Source: Corynebacterium sp. ACRQK (GTDB taxonomy: Bacteria; Actinomycetota; Actinomycetes; Mycobacteriales; Mycobacteriaceae). From it: DNA of 64,000 bases. The stretch spans positions 62,001 to 126,000 of the forward strand of contig NZ_JAKRMU010000005.1 in the NCBI RefSeq assembly GCF_022345965.1. The letters are read 5' to 3'. A program made the translations under genes and the position numbers. Of this stretch, positions 8,775 through 17,838 are shown piece by piece (positions within the stretch are counted from its first letter, which is position 1; each line of letters starts with the position of its first letter). Below the pieces are notes generated by a model. It did no database searches, was not told the origin of the DNA, and saw only the letters and a list, made by a program, of their open reading frames with translations.

Positions 8775-9968
8775 TTACGTCCCTTTCACTACTTCGCGCC
8801 AACTCTGCACGCCGAAGGCCGACTCCGCTGCCAAGACGGCATGCATGATCGCCCGCTCCACCGTGTTGGCCGCGACCGCCGAAAGCAGGCTCATACCAAT
8901 ATCGTCCACAGCCGCCCCCGTACCGTGCTCGCCTGTCGCCATCGCAAACAGAGTGTCCCCGTCCATCGGCATGTGTGCCGGCCTAATCGCCCGCGCGATC
9001 CCGTCGTGCCCCGCCAGCGCCAGCCTCTTGGCCTGCGCCTTCGTCAGCGGCGCATCGGTCGCCACCACCCCGATCGTCGTATTGAGCTTCGGCGCCAGCA
9101 TATCCGCCGTGATCTTCGTGCCAAGCAGGTTCTTGCTCTTTAATCTTTTGACGCCCTCAGCCCCCACCGGCTCACCATCAACCAGGCCGTCGGCCAGCCC
9201 ATATCGGGAAAACTCCCCGTTCAGCTCCGCAGCGATTCCCCACGGCAGGCCGGTCGCCGGGTCGAAAACCGCGCCCTGTGGGTTCACCACAATGCCTACG
9301 GCCACAGTCACCCCCGCCAGCGGGGTGCCTTCCGGGAACACGGCGCTGGCCTGCCCAAAGCCGCCCTTCAGCGCTCCGGCAGAGGCGCCCAACCCCGCGC
9401 CGACGTTGCCGTTCAGTGCCCCTTGCCCTGAACCACTCTGCGCTGAACCCCCCTGCCCTGCAGCGCCCTGCTCAGCCACGCCGCCAGCCCCGCCAGCAAC
9501 GTCTCCAGCCACGGTCCCCAGAGCCGCCGCCGTCGCCGCCGCCCCTGTGGCCGCATCCGGCCGCGAGTCCCAGCGCCCCAACAGCAGATCAAAAATCACG
9601 GCCCCCGGTACGATCGGCACCAACTTATCCGGGTGTTCCGGACCCAGCACGGGGAAGCCGATTCCCCTACTCTCCAGCTCGGCCATTGCCCCCGTGAGGG
9701 CGTCAAGACCAAATGCAGAACCACCGCATAGACCTATGGCGTGCACGGCCTGCACCGTGTTGTGCGGCGCCAGAAGATCCGTCTCGCGGGTCCCCGGCCC
9801 ACCACCGCGCACATCCACGCTGGCAGTGGCGGATTTCGGGGCGACAATCATCGTCACGCCCGAATCCCCCGCACCGTCCTCGCACACCGCGTGGCCGACA
9901 CCGATGCCCGCCACGTCTGCCAGAGAATTAGCGGACCCCGGCTGGCAGCCGAACAACTCTATGCTCAT
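8775..9968 (-). CDS. P1 family (DmpA/S58-like) aminopeptidase
   Basis: This 397-aa protein belongs to the self-processing P1/DmpA N-terminal nucleophile family (compare Rv1333). Visible motifs are GIGVGHAVCEDG near the N-terminus, GGGPGTRETDLL, AIGLCGGSAFGLDAL and, after the linker, NGNVGAGLGASAGALKGGFG, the autoprocessing region where the new N-terminal nucleophile is expected. A Gly/Ala/Gln/Ser low-complexity segment of about 40 residues (roughly 148-190) is inserted just before the processing site. The stop of the DUF2017 gene overlaps its start (ATGA type), which indicates translational coupling. The physiological substrate is unknown. Confidence 0.85.
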   Translation of the reverse strand: MSIELFGCQPGSANSLADVAGIGVGHAVCEDGAGDSGVTMIVAPKSATASVDVRGGGPGTRETDLLAPHNTVQAVHAIGLCGGSAFGLDALTGAMAELESRGIGFPVLGPEHPDKLVPIVPGAVIFDLLLGRWDSRPDAATGAAATAAALGTVAGDVAGGAGGVAEQGAAGQGGSAQSGSGQGALNGNVGAGLGASAGALKGGFGQASAVFPEGTPLAGVTVAVGIVVNPQGAVFDPATGLPWGIAAELNGEFSRYGLADGLVDGEPVGAEGVKRLKSKNLLGTKITADMLAPKLNTTIGVVATDAPLTKAQAKRLALAGHDGIARAIRPAHMPMDGDTLFAMATGEHGTGAAVDDIGMSLLSAVAANTVERAIMHAVLAAESAFGVQSWREVVKGT

Positions 9969-10537
9969 TACTCACCCATCATCGCCGACAACAGACTGTC
10001 CTGGTGGTAGCCCAACCAATCCAGGTAGTTCTGCGCCGCCGTCGCTTGGTCGGAATTCTCCTCCCCCTCCAGCAGCTCCTTTTTGAACTCCTCGTACTGC
10101 GCAGAGTGATACAGCCGAATATCGTTGATCGCGCTCAGCCACGGGTGAACCTCGTCCTGCGTCAGCGATACATTCACCGAGCCATTCGGCCCCAGGTAGT
10201 CCACCACGAAACGCAGATTGGACAGCTTCGTCTTGATGATGTCCGTCTCGTTCAGCTGGCGAGTTAGCGCCGCATCGCCGTCGACTTCCTCGTCCCCCTC
10301 GCGGAAGAAGCTCGGCAGCAGCCGCGCCAGCCCCGGATCCTTCGGCGCATCGGCATGCCCGCTGGCCATGCCCGTCATCTCCGCCAGCTCATCTTTCGGG
10401 GCGGTCCGCGCGCGCTCCATCAGTTTGTCGGAGACGGCCACCGCCGAATCCCCCAGCATCTCGCGCTCGAGCGGCTCTAGCTGCGTATTAAAGCGAGTCC
10501 CGCGCAGCAGGCTGCTTTTCTTCGTCCACGGCTGCAT
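9968..10537 (-). CDS. DUF2017 protein
   Basis: The product is 189 aa, soluble and charged, of the actinobacterial DUF2017 family (compare Rv1332). Recognisable parts are LEPLEREML near the N-terminus, PSFFREGDEE in the middle and DIRLYHSAQYEEF with LDWLGYHQDSLL near the C-terminus. It sits between clpS and the P1 peptidase, as in mycobacteria, and overlaps the peptidase gene start by 1 bp. GAAGG lies upstream of the ATG. The function is not established. Confidence 0.85.
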   Translation of the reverse strand: MQPWTKKSSLLRGTRFNTQLEPLEREMLGDSAVAVSDKLMERARTAPKDELAEMTGMASGHADAPKDPGLARLLPSFFREGDEEVDGDAALTRQLNETDIIKTKLSNLRFVVDYLGPNGSVNVSLTQDEVHPWLSAINDIRLYHSAQYEEFKKELLEGEENSDQATAAQNYLDWLGYHQDSLLSAMMGE

Positions 10538-10564
10538 GTTCGTTCCTACCTTCTTTATTGACGC

Positions 10565-10870
10565 CTACCCGTCCGCCCGCTGCATCGTCGCCCAAAGCCC
10601 GGCGGTCTGCAGCTTCTTCACATCCCCTTCGACTTTGTCGCGCTCCCCGGAGCTCACCACGGCTTTCCCCTCGGTATGAACCTGCATCATCAGCTCCGTG
10701 GCGCGCTTGCGTGAATAGCCCAGTACGGTCTGGAAGACATACGTCACGTAGCTCATCAGGTTCACCGGATCGTCCCAACAGATGCACATCCACGGCAGGT
10801 TGGGCTCCGTCAGTGTTTCTGGCAGTTTGTCCGCCACAGGGGTGGCAGCGGGAGCGGCTGGGGAAGTCAT
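10565..10870 (-). CDS. clpS: ClpS adaptor for the Clp protease
   Basis: ClpS delivers N-degron substrates to ClpC-ClpP. The core [16 protein letters not shown] contains the Asp/Asn residues that hold the substrate N-terminus. It is followed by [20 protein letters not shown] and the C-terminal GLWATMQ. From ATG 10870 the protein is 101 aa, the usual length; an in-frame ATG at 10897 would add nine residues. It is divergent from pncB with a short shared promoter region and lies 27 bp ahead of the DUF2017 gene. Confidence 0.92.
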   Translation of the reverse strand: MTSPAAPAATPVADKLPETLTEPNLPWMCICWDDPVNLMSYVTYVFQTVLGYSRKRATELMMQVHTEGKAVVSSGERDKVEGDVKKLQTAGLWATMQRADG

Positions 10871-10933
10871 GCTTTCCAGAATACCCACATCGGCCATCTT
10901 CGCTGCCGGGTCCGTGGTGGGGCGTGGACTAGC

Positions 10934-12265
10934 ATGGAGCGGGTGAACGAAAACAGCACCCGCTCCTCCGCACTTCTTACAGACAAATACGAACTGACCA
11001 TGCTCGAGGCTGCGATCCTCGACGGCACTGTGGACCGCGCCTGCACCTTCGAGGTGTTCACCCGCCGCCTGCCCAACGAGCGTCGCTACGGCGTGATCGC
11101 CGGCACCGCCCGTGTGCTGCAGGCCGTGCGCGATTTCGTGTTCACCGACCAGCAGCTGGACCGCATCGACTTTCTGCGGGAAGAAACCCTGGAATACCTG
11201 CGCAACTTCCGCTTCTCCGGGCAGATCGACGGCTACCGCGAGGGCGAGCTGTACTTCCCCCACTCCCCCGTCTTGACGGTCCGCGGCACCTTCGGCGAGT
11301 GTGTGATCCTGGAGACGGTGATCCTCTCCATCCTGAACATGGACTCCGCCGTGGCCAGCGCCGCCGCCCGCATGGTCACCGCCGCCGGCGACCGTCCCAT
11401 CATCGACATGGGCGCACGCCGCACCCACGAATACGCCGCCGTCACCTCCGCCCGCGCCGCCTACCTGGCCGGGTTCGTTGCCACCTCTAACATGGAGGCT
11501 GCGCAGCGCTACGGCATCCCGGCCTCCGGCACCGCAGCGCACGCCTGGACCTTGCTGCACACCCGCCCAGATGGCACCCCCGACGAGCTCGCAGCCTTCA
11601 AGGCACAGATCGCCGCCCTGGGTACAGGAACCACCCTGCTGGTGGATACCTATGACATCACTCAAGGCGTGGAAAACGCCGTTGCCGCCGGTGGCACGGA
11701 GCTGGGGGCCGTGCGCATCGACTCCGGCGATTTGGGTGTGCTGACCCGCCGCGTGCGCGACCAGCTGGATTCCCTAGGCGCAACGAACACCAAGATCGTG
11801 GTTTCCTCCGACATGGACGAGTTCTCCATCGCCGCCCTGCGCAGCGAGCCGGTGGATTCCTTCGGCGTGGGCACCTCCGTAGTCACCGGCTCAGGCGCAC
11901 CCACCGCCGGGCTGGTCTACAAGCTCGTGGAGGTAGACGGGGTGCCCGTCGCCAAGCGCTCCCGCGGCAAGGCCAGCCTCGGCGGGGCGAAGGATGCCGC
12001 CCGCTTTAGCCGCCCCTCTGGCACCGCAGTGGAGGAAGTCACCTTCCCCATGGGTGCGGAACTACCCCAGGCCGAGGGACTGAACAGCACCCAGCTGACC
12101 ATCCCCATGGTGCGCGACGGCGAGCTCGTGGACGGCCTGCCCACCCTCGAGGAATCTCGCGAACACTGCGCCAAGCAGCTAGTTTGCCTGCCCTGGGAAG
12201 GCCTGGCTCTCACCCGCGACGAACCTGTACTGCAGGTCCGCCATATCCGCAATCCCAAGGCCTAG
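10934..12265 (+). CDS. pncB: nicotinate phosphoribosyltransferase
   Basis: This enzyme converts nicotinate and PRPP to nicotinate mononucleotide in the Preiss-Handler NAD salvage pathway. The N-terminal [13 protein letters not shown] is the family signature. The active-site region [15 protein letters not shown] includes the phosphorylated-type His, and later [16 protein letters not shown] and the phosphate loop [12 protein letters not shown] are present. At 443 aa it is typical. Divergent clpS and downstream dinG match the Rv1329c-Rv1331 order. nadE, the last enzyme of the pathway, lies at about 34 kb. Confidence 0.94.
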   Translation: MERVNENSTRSSALLTDKYELTMLEAAILDGTVDRACTFEVFTRRLPNERRYGVIAGTARVLQAVRDFVFTDQQLDRIDFLREETLEYLRNFRFSGQIDGYREGELYFPHSPVLTVRGTFGECVILETVILSILNMDSAVASAAARMVTAAGDRPIIDMGARRTHEYAAVTSARAAYLAGFVATSNMEAAQRYGIPASGTAAHAWTLLHTRPDGTPDELAAFKAQIAALGTGTTLLVDTYDITQGVENAVAAGGTELGAVRIDSGDLGVLTRRVRDQLDSLGATNTKIVVSSDMDEFSIAALRSEPVDSFGVGTSVVTGSGAPTAGLVYKLVEVDGVPVAKRSRGKASLGGAKDAARFSRPSGTAVEEVTFPMGAELPQAEGLNSTQLTIPMVRDGELVDGLPTLEESREHCAKQLVCLPWEGLALTRDEPVLQVRHIRNPKA

Positions 12266-12294
12266 AAGTTTCGCAAAGGTTCGCACAGTTTCGT

Positions 12295-14337
12295 ATGAGC
12301 TCCAACGTCCTCGATCTCCTCAGCCTCGCCGTCACCGACCTCGGCGGTGCCCCGCGCCCGGGCCAGCAGAAGATGGCTAAGGCCGTGGCCGAGGCCATTG
12401 ACAAGGAACACCACCTGGCCGTCCAGGCCGGCACCGGCACGGGTAAGTCCCTAGCCTACCTGATCCCCAGCATCGCCGCGGCCATGGATTCCGACTACCC
12501 CGTCATCGTCTCCACCGCGACGATCGCCCTGCAGCGCCAGCTGGTGGAGCGCGACCTGCCACGCCTAGCCAGGGCACTCGAACCGGAGCTACCGCGCCCC
12601 CTCGAGTTCGCCATCCAAAAAGGCCGCGGCAACTACGTTTGCCTCAACAAGGTCAACAATGCGCAGACCGACAGCGGCGTGGAAGAAGCCGAAGAATCCC
12701 TCCTGGACCCCTCCCAGCTCTCCGCCACCGGTGCCCAAGTCGCCCGCCTGCACGAATGGGCCGGCGAAACCGAGGATGGCGACCGCGATAACCTCCCCCA
12801 GGGCGTCAGCGATCGCGCATGGCGCCAAGTCAGCGTGTCCTCCCGCGAGTGCCTCGGCGCTACCCGCTGCCCCTTCGGCGAGCAGTGCTTCGCCGAACGC
12901 GCCCGCGCCCACGCCGCGGACGCCGACGTTGTCATCACCAACCATGCCCTGCTTGCCATCGATGCTCTTGTGGACGCCCCAGTCCTGCCGGAACACGACA
13001 CAGTGATCGTGGACGAGGCCCACGAGCTGGAGGATCGCATTACCTCCGTCGCCACCGCAGAACTATCCCCCACTGCCATTGCGGTGCTGGCCAAACGCGC
13101 CGCGAAACTGGCCGTCTCCGGCGCCGACGCTGCCGGGGACGAGCTGGCTGAAGCAGGCGACAGGTGGACGGAGGCGTTAAAGGCGGAGGCGGAGGCGTCC
13201 AGAAACAACGACCGTTTCGGCGCCGGCATCGAGGGGCGCTGGACCGGCGTACCCGAGGCGCTACAGGTGCCGCTCGCGGCCTTGAGAGACACGGCGTGGA
13301 AGACGAACCGGCAGGTCAGTGGCATCCCCGCCTCCGAGTTCGCCAATGATTCGAAGAAGGCCGCCGAACGCCTGGCGGTGATCGTGGCCACCGAGGAGCT
13401 TAACGATACGTGTGTGCGCATCCTCAACGCCTCGCGCGTGGGCGAGGGCACCAGTGCGGATGCCGAGGACCTGCTCGGCGAGGACGTCATCTGGTACACC
13501 GCAGACTCCGGTCCGCGCGCACCGAAGCACGTGGTGCGGGTCGCCCCCTTGAGCGTTGCCGACCTGTTGCGCCAGCGCCTTTTCGGCCGCAACACGGTGA
13601 TCCTGACCTCGGCGACGCTGGCGCTGGGCGGCAAGTTCACATCTATGCTCAGCCGCTGGGGGCTACCGAAGAGCACCCCCACGCTGGATGCCGGCACGCC
13701 CTTCGACGCACGCACCCACGGCATCCTCTACGTCGCCCGGCACCTGCCCCCGCCCGGGCGGGATCGCGCCAGCGACGCCTCCGTGGACGAAACCGCCCGG
13801 CTGATCAACGCCGCCGGTGGGCGCACCCTGGGGCTTTTCAGTTCCCGGCGCGCGGCAGAGGACATGGCCGAGCAGCTGCGCACGGTGGTACCTTACGAGA
13901 TTCTGCTGCAGGGCGAAGACTCCATGTCCACGCTGGTGGAGAAGTTCCGCAAGAACCAGTCCGCCTGCCTATTCGGCACGCTCGGGCTGTGGCAGGGCGT
14001 GGACGTACCCGGCAAGTCGCTTTCCCTGGTGGTCATCGACCGCATCCCCTTCCCCCGTCCCGACGACCCGCTGCAGCAGGCCCGGCAGGAGGCCGCCGAT
14101 CAGCGCGGCGGCAGCGGGTTCATGGAGGTGGCGGCGAACCATGCGGCGCTGCTGATGGCACAGGGGGCGGGCCGTCTGCTGCGTTCCGTGGACGACCGGG
14201 GCGTGGTAGCGGTGCTGGATCAGCGGCTAGCCACGAAGCGCTACGGCAGCTACATCCGCCGTTCGATGCCGGACTTCTGGTACACGGAAAATGGCGACAC
14301 AGTGCGGGGTGCACTGCGTCGCCTGGTTGAAGCTTAG
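12295..14337 (+). CDS. dinG: DinG-family ATP-dependent DNA helicase
   Basis: This is an XPD/DinG-type superfamily 2 helicase of 680 aa. Walker A is QAGTGTGKSLAY (about residues 45-52). Cysteines in NYVCLNKV, RECLGATRCPFGEQC and nearby supply the Fe-S cluster site. The DEAH box reads VDEAHELEDR, and the C-terminal motif VI region is AQGAGRLLRS. I use ATG 12295, 29 bp after the pncB stop; the frame remains open further upstream into pncB without a convincing start. It probably unwinds R-loops and damaged forks. It is followed by the convergent repeat-protein gene. Confidence 0.93.
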   Translation: MSSNVLDLLSLAVTDLGGAPRPGQQKMAKAVAEAIDKEHHLAVQAGTGTGKSLAYLIPSIAAAMDSDYPVIVSTATIALQRQLVERDLPRLARALEPELPRPLEFAIQKGRGNYVCLNKVNNAQTDSGVEEAEESLLDPSQLSATGAQVARLHEWAGETEDGDRDNLPQGVSDRAWRQVSVSSRECLGATRCPFGEQCFAERARAHAADADVVITNHALLAIDALVDAPVLPEHDTVIVDEAHELEDRITSVATAELSPTAIAVLAKRAAKLAVSGADAAGDELAEAGDRWTEALKAEAEASRNNDRFGAGIEGRWTGVPEALQVPLAALRDTAWKTNRQVSGIPASEFANDSKKAAERLAVIVATEELNDTCVRILNASRVGEGTSADAEDLLGEDVIWYTADSGPRAPKHVVRVAPLSVADLLRQRLFGRNTVILTSATLALGGKFTSMLSRWGLPKSTPTLDAGTPFDARTHGILYVARHLPPPGRDRASDASVDETARLINAAGGRTLGLFSSRRAAEDMAEQLRTVVPYEILLQGEDSMSTLVEKFRKNQSACLFGTLGLWQGVDVPGKSLSLVVIDRIPFPRPDDPLQQARQEAADQRGGSGFMEVAANHAALLMAQGAGRLLRSVDDRGVVAVLDQRLATKRYGSYIRRSMPDFWYTENGDTVRGALRRLVEA

Positions 14338-14379
14338 GGCCGGGGGCTAGGCCCTGACCTGAGGCCCGGGGACTAGACC

Positions 14380-15642
14380 TTAGGCCAGGTCCGCGCCGTC
14401 GTTGCCAGCGGCTGCGCTGTCGCCAGCTCCGCCCAGCAGGTCGTCGAAGGTCGGAGCGACGTCTTCGGTGTAGGTCTCCTCGGAGGACTCGTACACGCCG
14501 TCGTTGTCGTAGTCGTGCACCTTAGTGTCGCCGATGCCGTCGAAGTCGGTATCCAGCAGAGCCTCGTCGGTGAAGCCGTCAGCGTCGGTATCCACGTGGC
14601 GCTCGTCAACCTGGCCGTCGCCATCGGTGTCCACGAAGACGGTGTCCGTCTGGTCGTTGCCGGTGGTGTCGATCTCGAGGGCATCGATCTGGCCGTCGTT
14701 GTTGGTGTCATGAGCCACACCGTCTGCCAGACCGTCGCCATCCAGGTCCACGTACTCGCCGCCATTCGGTGCTGCGTTGTCCGCACCGGCGGACTGCAGG
14801 TCAGTGTCCGCACCGCCCTGCGGGGCTGCCTCTTCTGCCGGAGCCTCTGCATTGTCCTCAGTGCGAGACTCGGGCTTGTCCTCTGCTGGAGCCTCGGGCT
14901 TGTCCTCTGCCGGCGCCTCAGCTGCCGGGGCTGCCGCAGCCGGAGCGTCGGCCTGTGGTGCTGCATCCTGGGGCGCTGCGTTCTGGGGTGCTGCGTTCTG
15001 GGTCTGGGAACCCCAGATGCCTTCGCCTACCGCCTGCTGTGCCGCGGATGGCGGAACCTCGCCGCTGGTACCGTCCACAACGCCGTTTTCGTCGTGGTCA
15101 AACTCGGAGTAGTCGGAGATCCCATCGCCATCGGTGTCGTAGGCAACACTATCGACCTTGCCGTCGCCGTCGAAGTCGTAGGCGGTCACGTCGTGGTTAC
15201 CGTCGCCGTTGGAGTCGATCTTCACGTTGTCGGTCACACCGTCGCTGTCGTAGTCGGTGGCCTTAGTGTCCAGCTTGCCGTCGTTGGTGGTGTCTACCGA
15301 CATGTGGTCGATCACGCCGTCGCCGTCGATGTCCTCGTAGACCGTATCGACGATGCCGTCCTGGTCGTAGTCCATCTCCGCACGGTCAGTCACCTTGTCG
15401 CCATCCTTGTCGTAGACCGTGCCGTCCGGGCGTCCGTCACCGTTGATATCTACCTGGAATGCATCTTCCTTACCGTCAGCGTTGGTGTCCTGCGCGCCGA
15501 CGATGTTGCCCTGGACCATGTTGCCGTCTGCGTCCAGTACCTCCCAGCGACCCAGGGAGTGATCCTGGGCGCCTGCGTTGTCGTTGGTGGTGAGGCCGTT
15601 GTTGTTGCCGTTGTTGCCGTTGTTCAGGTTCTCGTTGGACAT
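14380..15642 (-). CDS. acidic DxDxDG calcium-binding-repeat protein
   Basis: The product is 420 aa and very acidic. The N-terminus is Asn/Gly-rich. Residues about 40-195 and 285-395 are built from about a dozen or more short repeats of the DxDGDGxxD kind (for example DINGDGRPDGTVYDKDGD and DLDGDGLADGVAHDTNNDG), as in thrombospondin type-3/EF-hand-like calcium loops. A central Ala/Pro/Glu-rich linker (about 205-280, with repeated AEDKPE) separates the two arrays. There is no signal peptide and no membrane segment, so either it is cytoplasmic or it leaves by an unrecognised route. It is divergent from the dynamin-like pair and likely belongs to that locus. I do not recognise a named family; calcium binding is inferred from the repeats. 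Confidence 0.8.
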   Translation of the reverse strand: MSNENLNNGNNGNNNGLTTNDNAGAQDHSLGRWEVLDADGNMVQGNIVGAQDTNADGKEDAFQVDINGDGRPDGTVYDKDGDKVTDRAEMDYDQDGIVDTVYEDIDGDGVIDHMSVDTTNDGKLDTKATDYDSDGVTDNVKIDSNGDGNHDVTAYDFDGDGKVDSVAYDTDGDGISDYSEFDHDENGVVDGTSGEVPPSAAQQAVGEGIWGSQTQNAAPQNAAPQDAAPQADAPAAAAPAAEAPAEDKPEAPAEDKPESRTEDNAEAPAEEAAPQGGADTDLQSAGADNAAPNGGEYVDLDGDGLADGVAHDTNNDGQIDALEIDTTGNDQTDTVFVDTDGDGQVDERHVDTDADGFTDEALLDTDFDGIGDTKVHDYDNDGVYESSEETYTEDVAPTFDDLLGGAGDSAAAGNDGADLA

Positions 15643-15975
15643 TGTGTGCTCCTTTTCAGTGTTCTTCCTAGTATCCTTCAGGCTCTTCCTGGCTGCCTGT
15701 CAGTTATTGAATGCCCCTCCCCTAAGTGTTGTTCCTTGGGGGTATTTATTATTGACGCCCCCTCACCCCAGAACCCACAAATTACCTAGTAAAAATGCAT
15801 TTCCTACACTTGAATCCCGAAAGCAGTTCCGGGGGTGAAAGCGTGCACAGTGCTTAAGCTAAACTCCCGGAAGGTCTTTTTATCGGCATACTAGAATGGC
15901 ATTCTCGCACTACCAAGTACTACCGTGCGCTCGTCGCGCACTAACCGGGCACTACACAGAAAGGCGATACCCACC
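15643..15975. promoter_or_regulatory. divergent promoter region, repeat protein / iniA-like genes
   Basis: These 333 bp hold no gene. The left half is AT-rich and includes GTATTTATTATTGACGCCCC, one copy of the TGACGCC motif discussed in the findings. The right half has a plausible -10 for the + strand (CATACTAGAAT near 15888-15898) and the SD AAGGCG before the iniA-like start. It must carry promoters in both directions. No clear terminator or operator palindrome was seen. Confidence 0.45.
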
Positions 15976-17838
15976 GTGACCCCCTATCCAAACGCTGCGG
16001 GCCGATCCCCCCAGGCAAGCGTCGAACGCGGGGCCACCATCGCCAGAAAATACAAAATGAACAATGTCGCGGATCGCGTGCAGAACCTCGTGAATGCGAA
16101 GTACCGCACCTCCGCAGTGGTCATCATCGGCGAGGTGAAGCGCGGCAAGTCCTCCCTCATCAACGCTCTAGTCGGTCGGCGTGACCTACTGCCGGTGGAC
16201 GTCATCACCGCCACCAGCGCGCCCATCCGCATCCACACGGAACCTGACCAGGACCCGGACCAACCGGTGCTGGCGCGCCTCGTGCGGGGCACGGAGCACG
16301 ACCCGATCGAGCCAGAAGATCTAAAGAACTGGGTCACCCAAGAAGCCGTGGATGCCATCAACCGAGCGCCGAAAGACAGTAAGGAAGTAGCCTCGCTGCC
16401 CAGCGCCGCTGAGCTGCTGGTTCCTTACTCTGGCATGGGCAAGGTGACCATCATCGACACTCCGGGCGTGGGCGGCCTGGACGAGCACGCGGTGGCGGCC
16501 TCCCTGGCGGAAGCCCGGAATGCTGGCGTGCTGCTCATGGTCTGCGACGCATCCACCCCGATCACTGCCCCGGAGATGGACATTCTGCGCCGCGCCCGCG
16601 AGCAGGTCGGTAGCGTGATCGTGGCCGTCACCAAGACCGATAAGAATGTGCGCCGCTGGCGCTCCATCGTTGCCGACGACCAGCGCCTCATCGCAGAGCA
16701 CCTCGGCCTGGACATCCCAGTGATTGGGGTTTCCTCGTTGCGGGCTCTGGACGCGGCGGAATCGGCGTCACCAGAAAAAAGAGCACAGATCGAGCAACGG
16801 TGCGGCATCGCCGAGCTGCGCCAACAGATCATCGACCACGTGAACTCGCCGGGCAACCTCGGCACGGTGACCGCGCTCGAGATCACCAAGTCGACGATGC
16901 ACACCATCACCACCGACATCGAGCGCGACATCAAGCTATACGACAAAACTAGCGATGCAGTCGGCGAACTCGAAGCCGAAAAGCGCAAGCTGGAGGCGTT
17001 CCGCGATGCCACCAGCGAGTGGGAACAGCTGTTTATGCGCGACATCCAGCTGAGCCGCAACAAGGTCTCCGCGGCGATGGACGAGGCACTGACGGACGTA
17101 AAAACGCGCTGGACCAATCGCGTCAACGCCGAAGGCATGCGCGTGCTGCGCAGCAAACCGCAGGTATTCACTAGCCAAATCGAAATTGAACTACGCCAGA
17201 TCATGGAACGAATGGTGATGGCGATGGTCAGCGAAGTGACCGCCCGCGCCGCCCAACTATTCCAGGGGCGTCAGGACATGGTGGATCAGGTGCAGCAACA
17301 GATCTTCGCGGCAATGGCACCGCCGAGCACACTCAGCCACGATGTAGAGAAGAAAACGACTGGGCTAGTGGATCCGTCGATGCTGACGATGGGCATCGTC
17401 GGCGCAGGCGCCCTGACAGTGGTGATCCCCTTCGCCCCCGTGGCCGCAGCGGCTTGGATCGGCGTGAACATGGGCTACCGGGCGATGCGCAACGGCAAGC
17501 AGCACCTACTTATCTGGCTCCGCGAAACCATTGCGACGACCCGCACCTCCATCAACCGCATGATTGACATTGCGATCACGACAGGCAGGACGGAAATCCT
17601 GCTGCGCCATCGCTCCGCAATTCGCCAGGAGCAGCGCAACCTGCAGTCCAAGATCGAATCCGCACAGAAGATCGCCCGCGAATCCGAGGCTCAGCGCAAG
17701 CAGACCGTCAGCCGGCTTAAGAAAAACCTAGAGATCGTGAACCAGACCATCGAAGAACTGGACGGGCATCTGGCTGCGCTGAAACTCACCCGGCGCGGAG
17801 CGGCGAGCATGGCAGAACACGCGAAGGCGGGGATGTAA
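15976..17838 (+). CDS. iniA: dynamin-like GTPase, IniA-like
   Basis: This is a bacterial dynamin-like protein of 620 aa. The GTPase P-loop is GEVKRGKSSLIN (residues about 52-63), G3 is DTPGVGG and G4 is TKTD. A hydrophobic, paddle-like segment (MGIVGAGALTVVIPFAPVAAAAW, here split as MGIVGAGALTVV then IPFAPVAAAAW) lies near residues 475-500. A C-terminal coiled coil contains RQEQRNLQSKIESAQ. Length, fold order and tandem arrangement match mycobacterial IniA (about 640 aa) followed by IniC (about 490 aa). IniA mediates membrane fission and is induced by cell-wall inhibitors. GTG 15976 is chosen for its SD; the earlier ATG at 15925 lacks one. The iniC-like gene starts directly after the stop. 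Confidence 0.85.
   Translation: MTPYPNAAGRSPQASVERGATIARKYKMNNVADRVQNLVNAKYRTSAVVIIGEVKRGKSSLINALVGRRDLLPVDVITATSAPIRIHTEPDQDPDQPVLARLVRGTEHDPIEPEDLKNWVTQEAVDAINRAPKDSKEVASLPSAAELLVPYSGMGKVTIIDTPGVGGLDEHAVAASLAEARNAGVLLMVCDASTPITAPEMDILRRAREQVGSVIVAVTKTDKNVRRWRSIVADDQRLIAEHLGLDIPVIGVSSLRALDAAESASPEKRAQIEQRCGIAELRQQIIDHVNSPGNLGTVTALEITKSTMHTITTDIERDIKLYDKTSDAVGELEAEKRKLEAFRDATSEWEQLFMRDIQLSRNKVSAAMDEALTDVKTRWTNRVNAEGMRVLRSKPQVFTSQIEIELRQIMERMVMAMVSEVTARAAQLFQGRQDMVDQVQQQIFAAMAPPSTLSHDVEKKTTGLVDPSMLTMGIVGAGALTVVIPFAPVAAAAWIGVNMGYRAMRNGKQHLLIWLRETIATTRTSINRMIDIAITTGRTEILLRHRSAIRQEQRNLQSKIESAQKIARESEAQRKQTVSRLKKNLEIVNQTIEELDGHLAALKLTRRGAASMAEHAKAGM

Noticed and set aside
8602..10086. 494-codon Pro/Ala/Ser-rich + frame
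   Set aside because: Antisense shadow of murI and the P1 peptidase gene; its low-complexity composition reflects codon bias.
15100..15500. Regular short repeats suggesting a CRISPR array or satellite
   Set aside because: The periodicity is imperfect and follows codons for DxDxDG loops in a real gene; there are no constant repeats with unique spacers. No CRISPR array was seen anywhere in the window.
14515..15789. 424-codon Val-rich + frame
   Set aside because: Antisense shadow of the DxDxDG repeats; the repeated GTC/GAC codons keep the opposite frame open.
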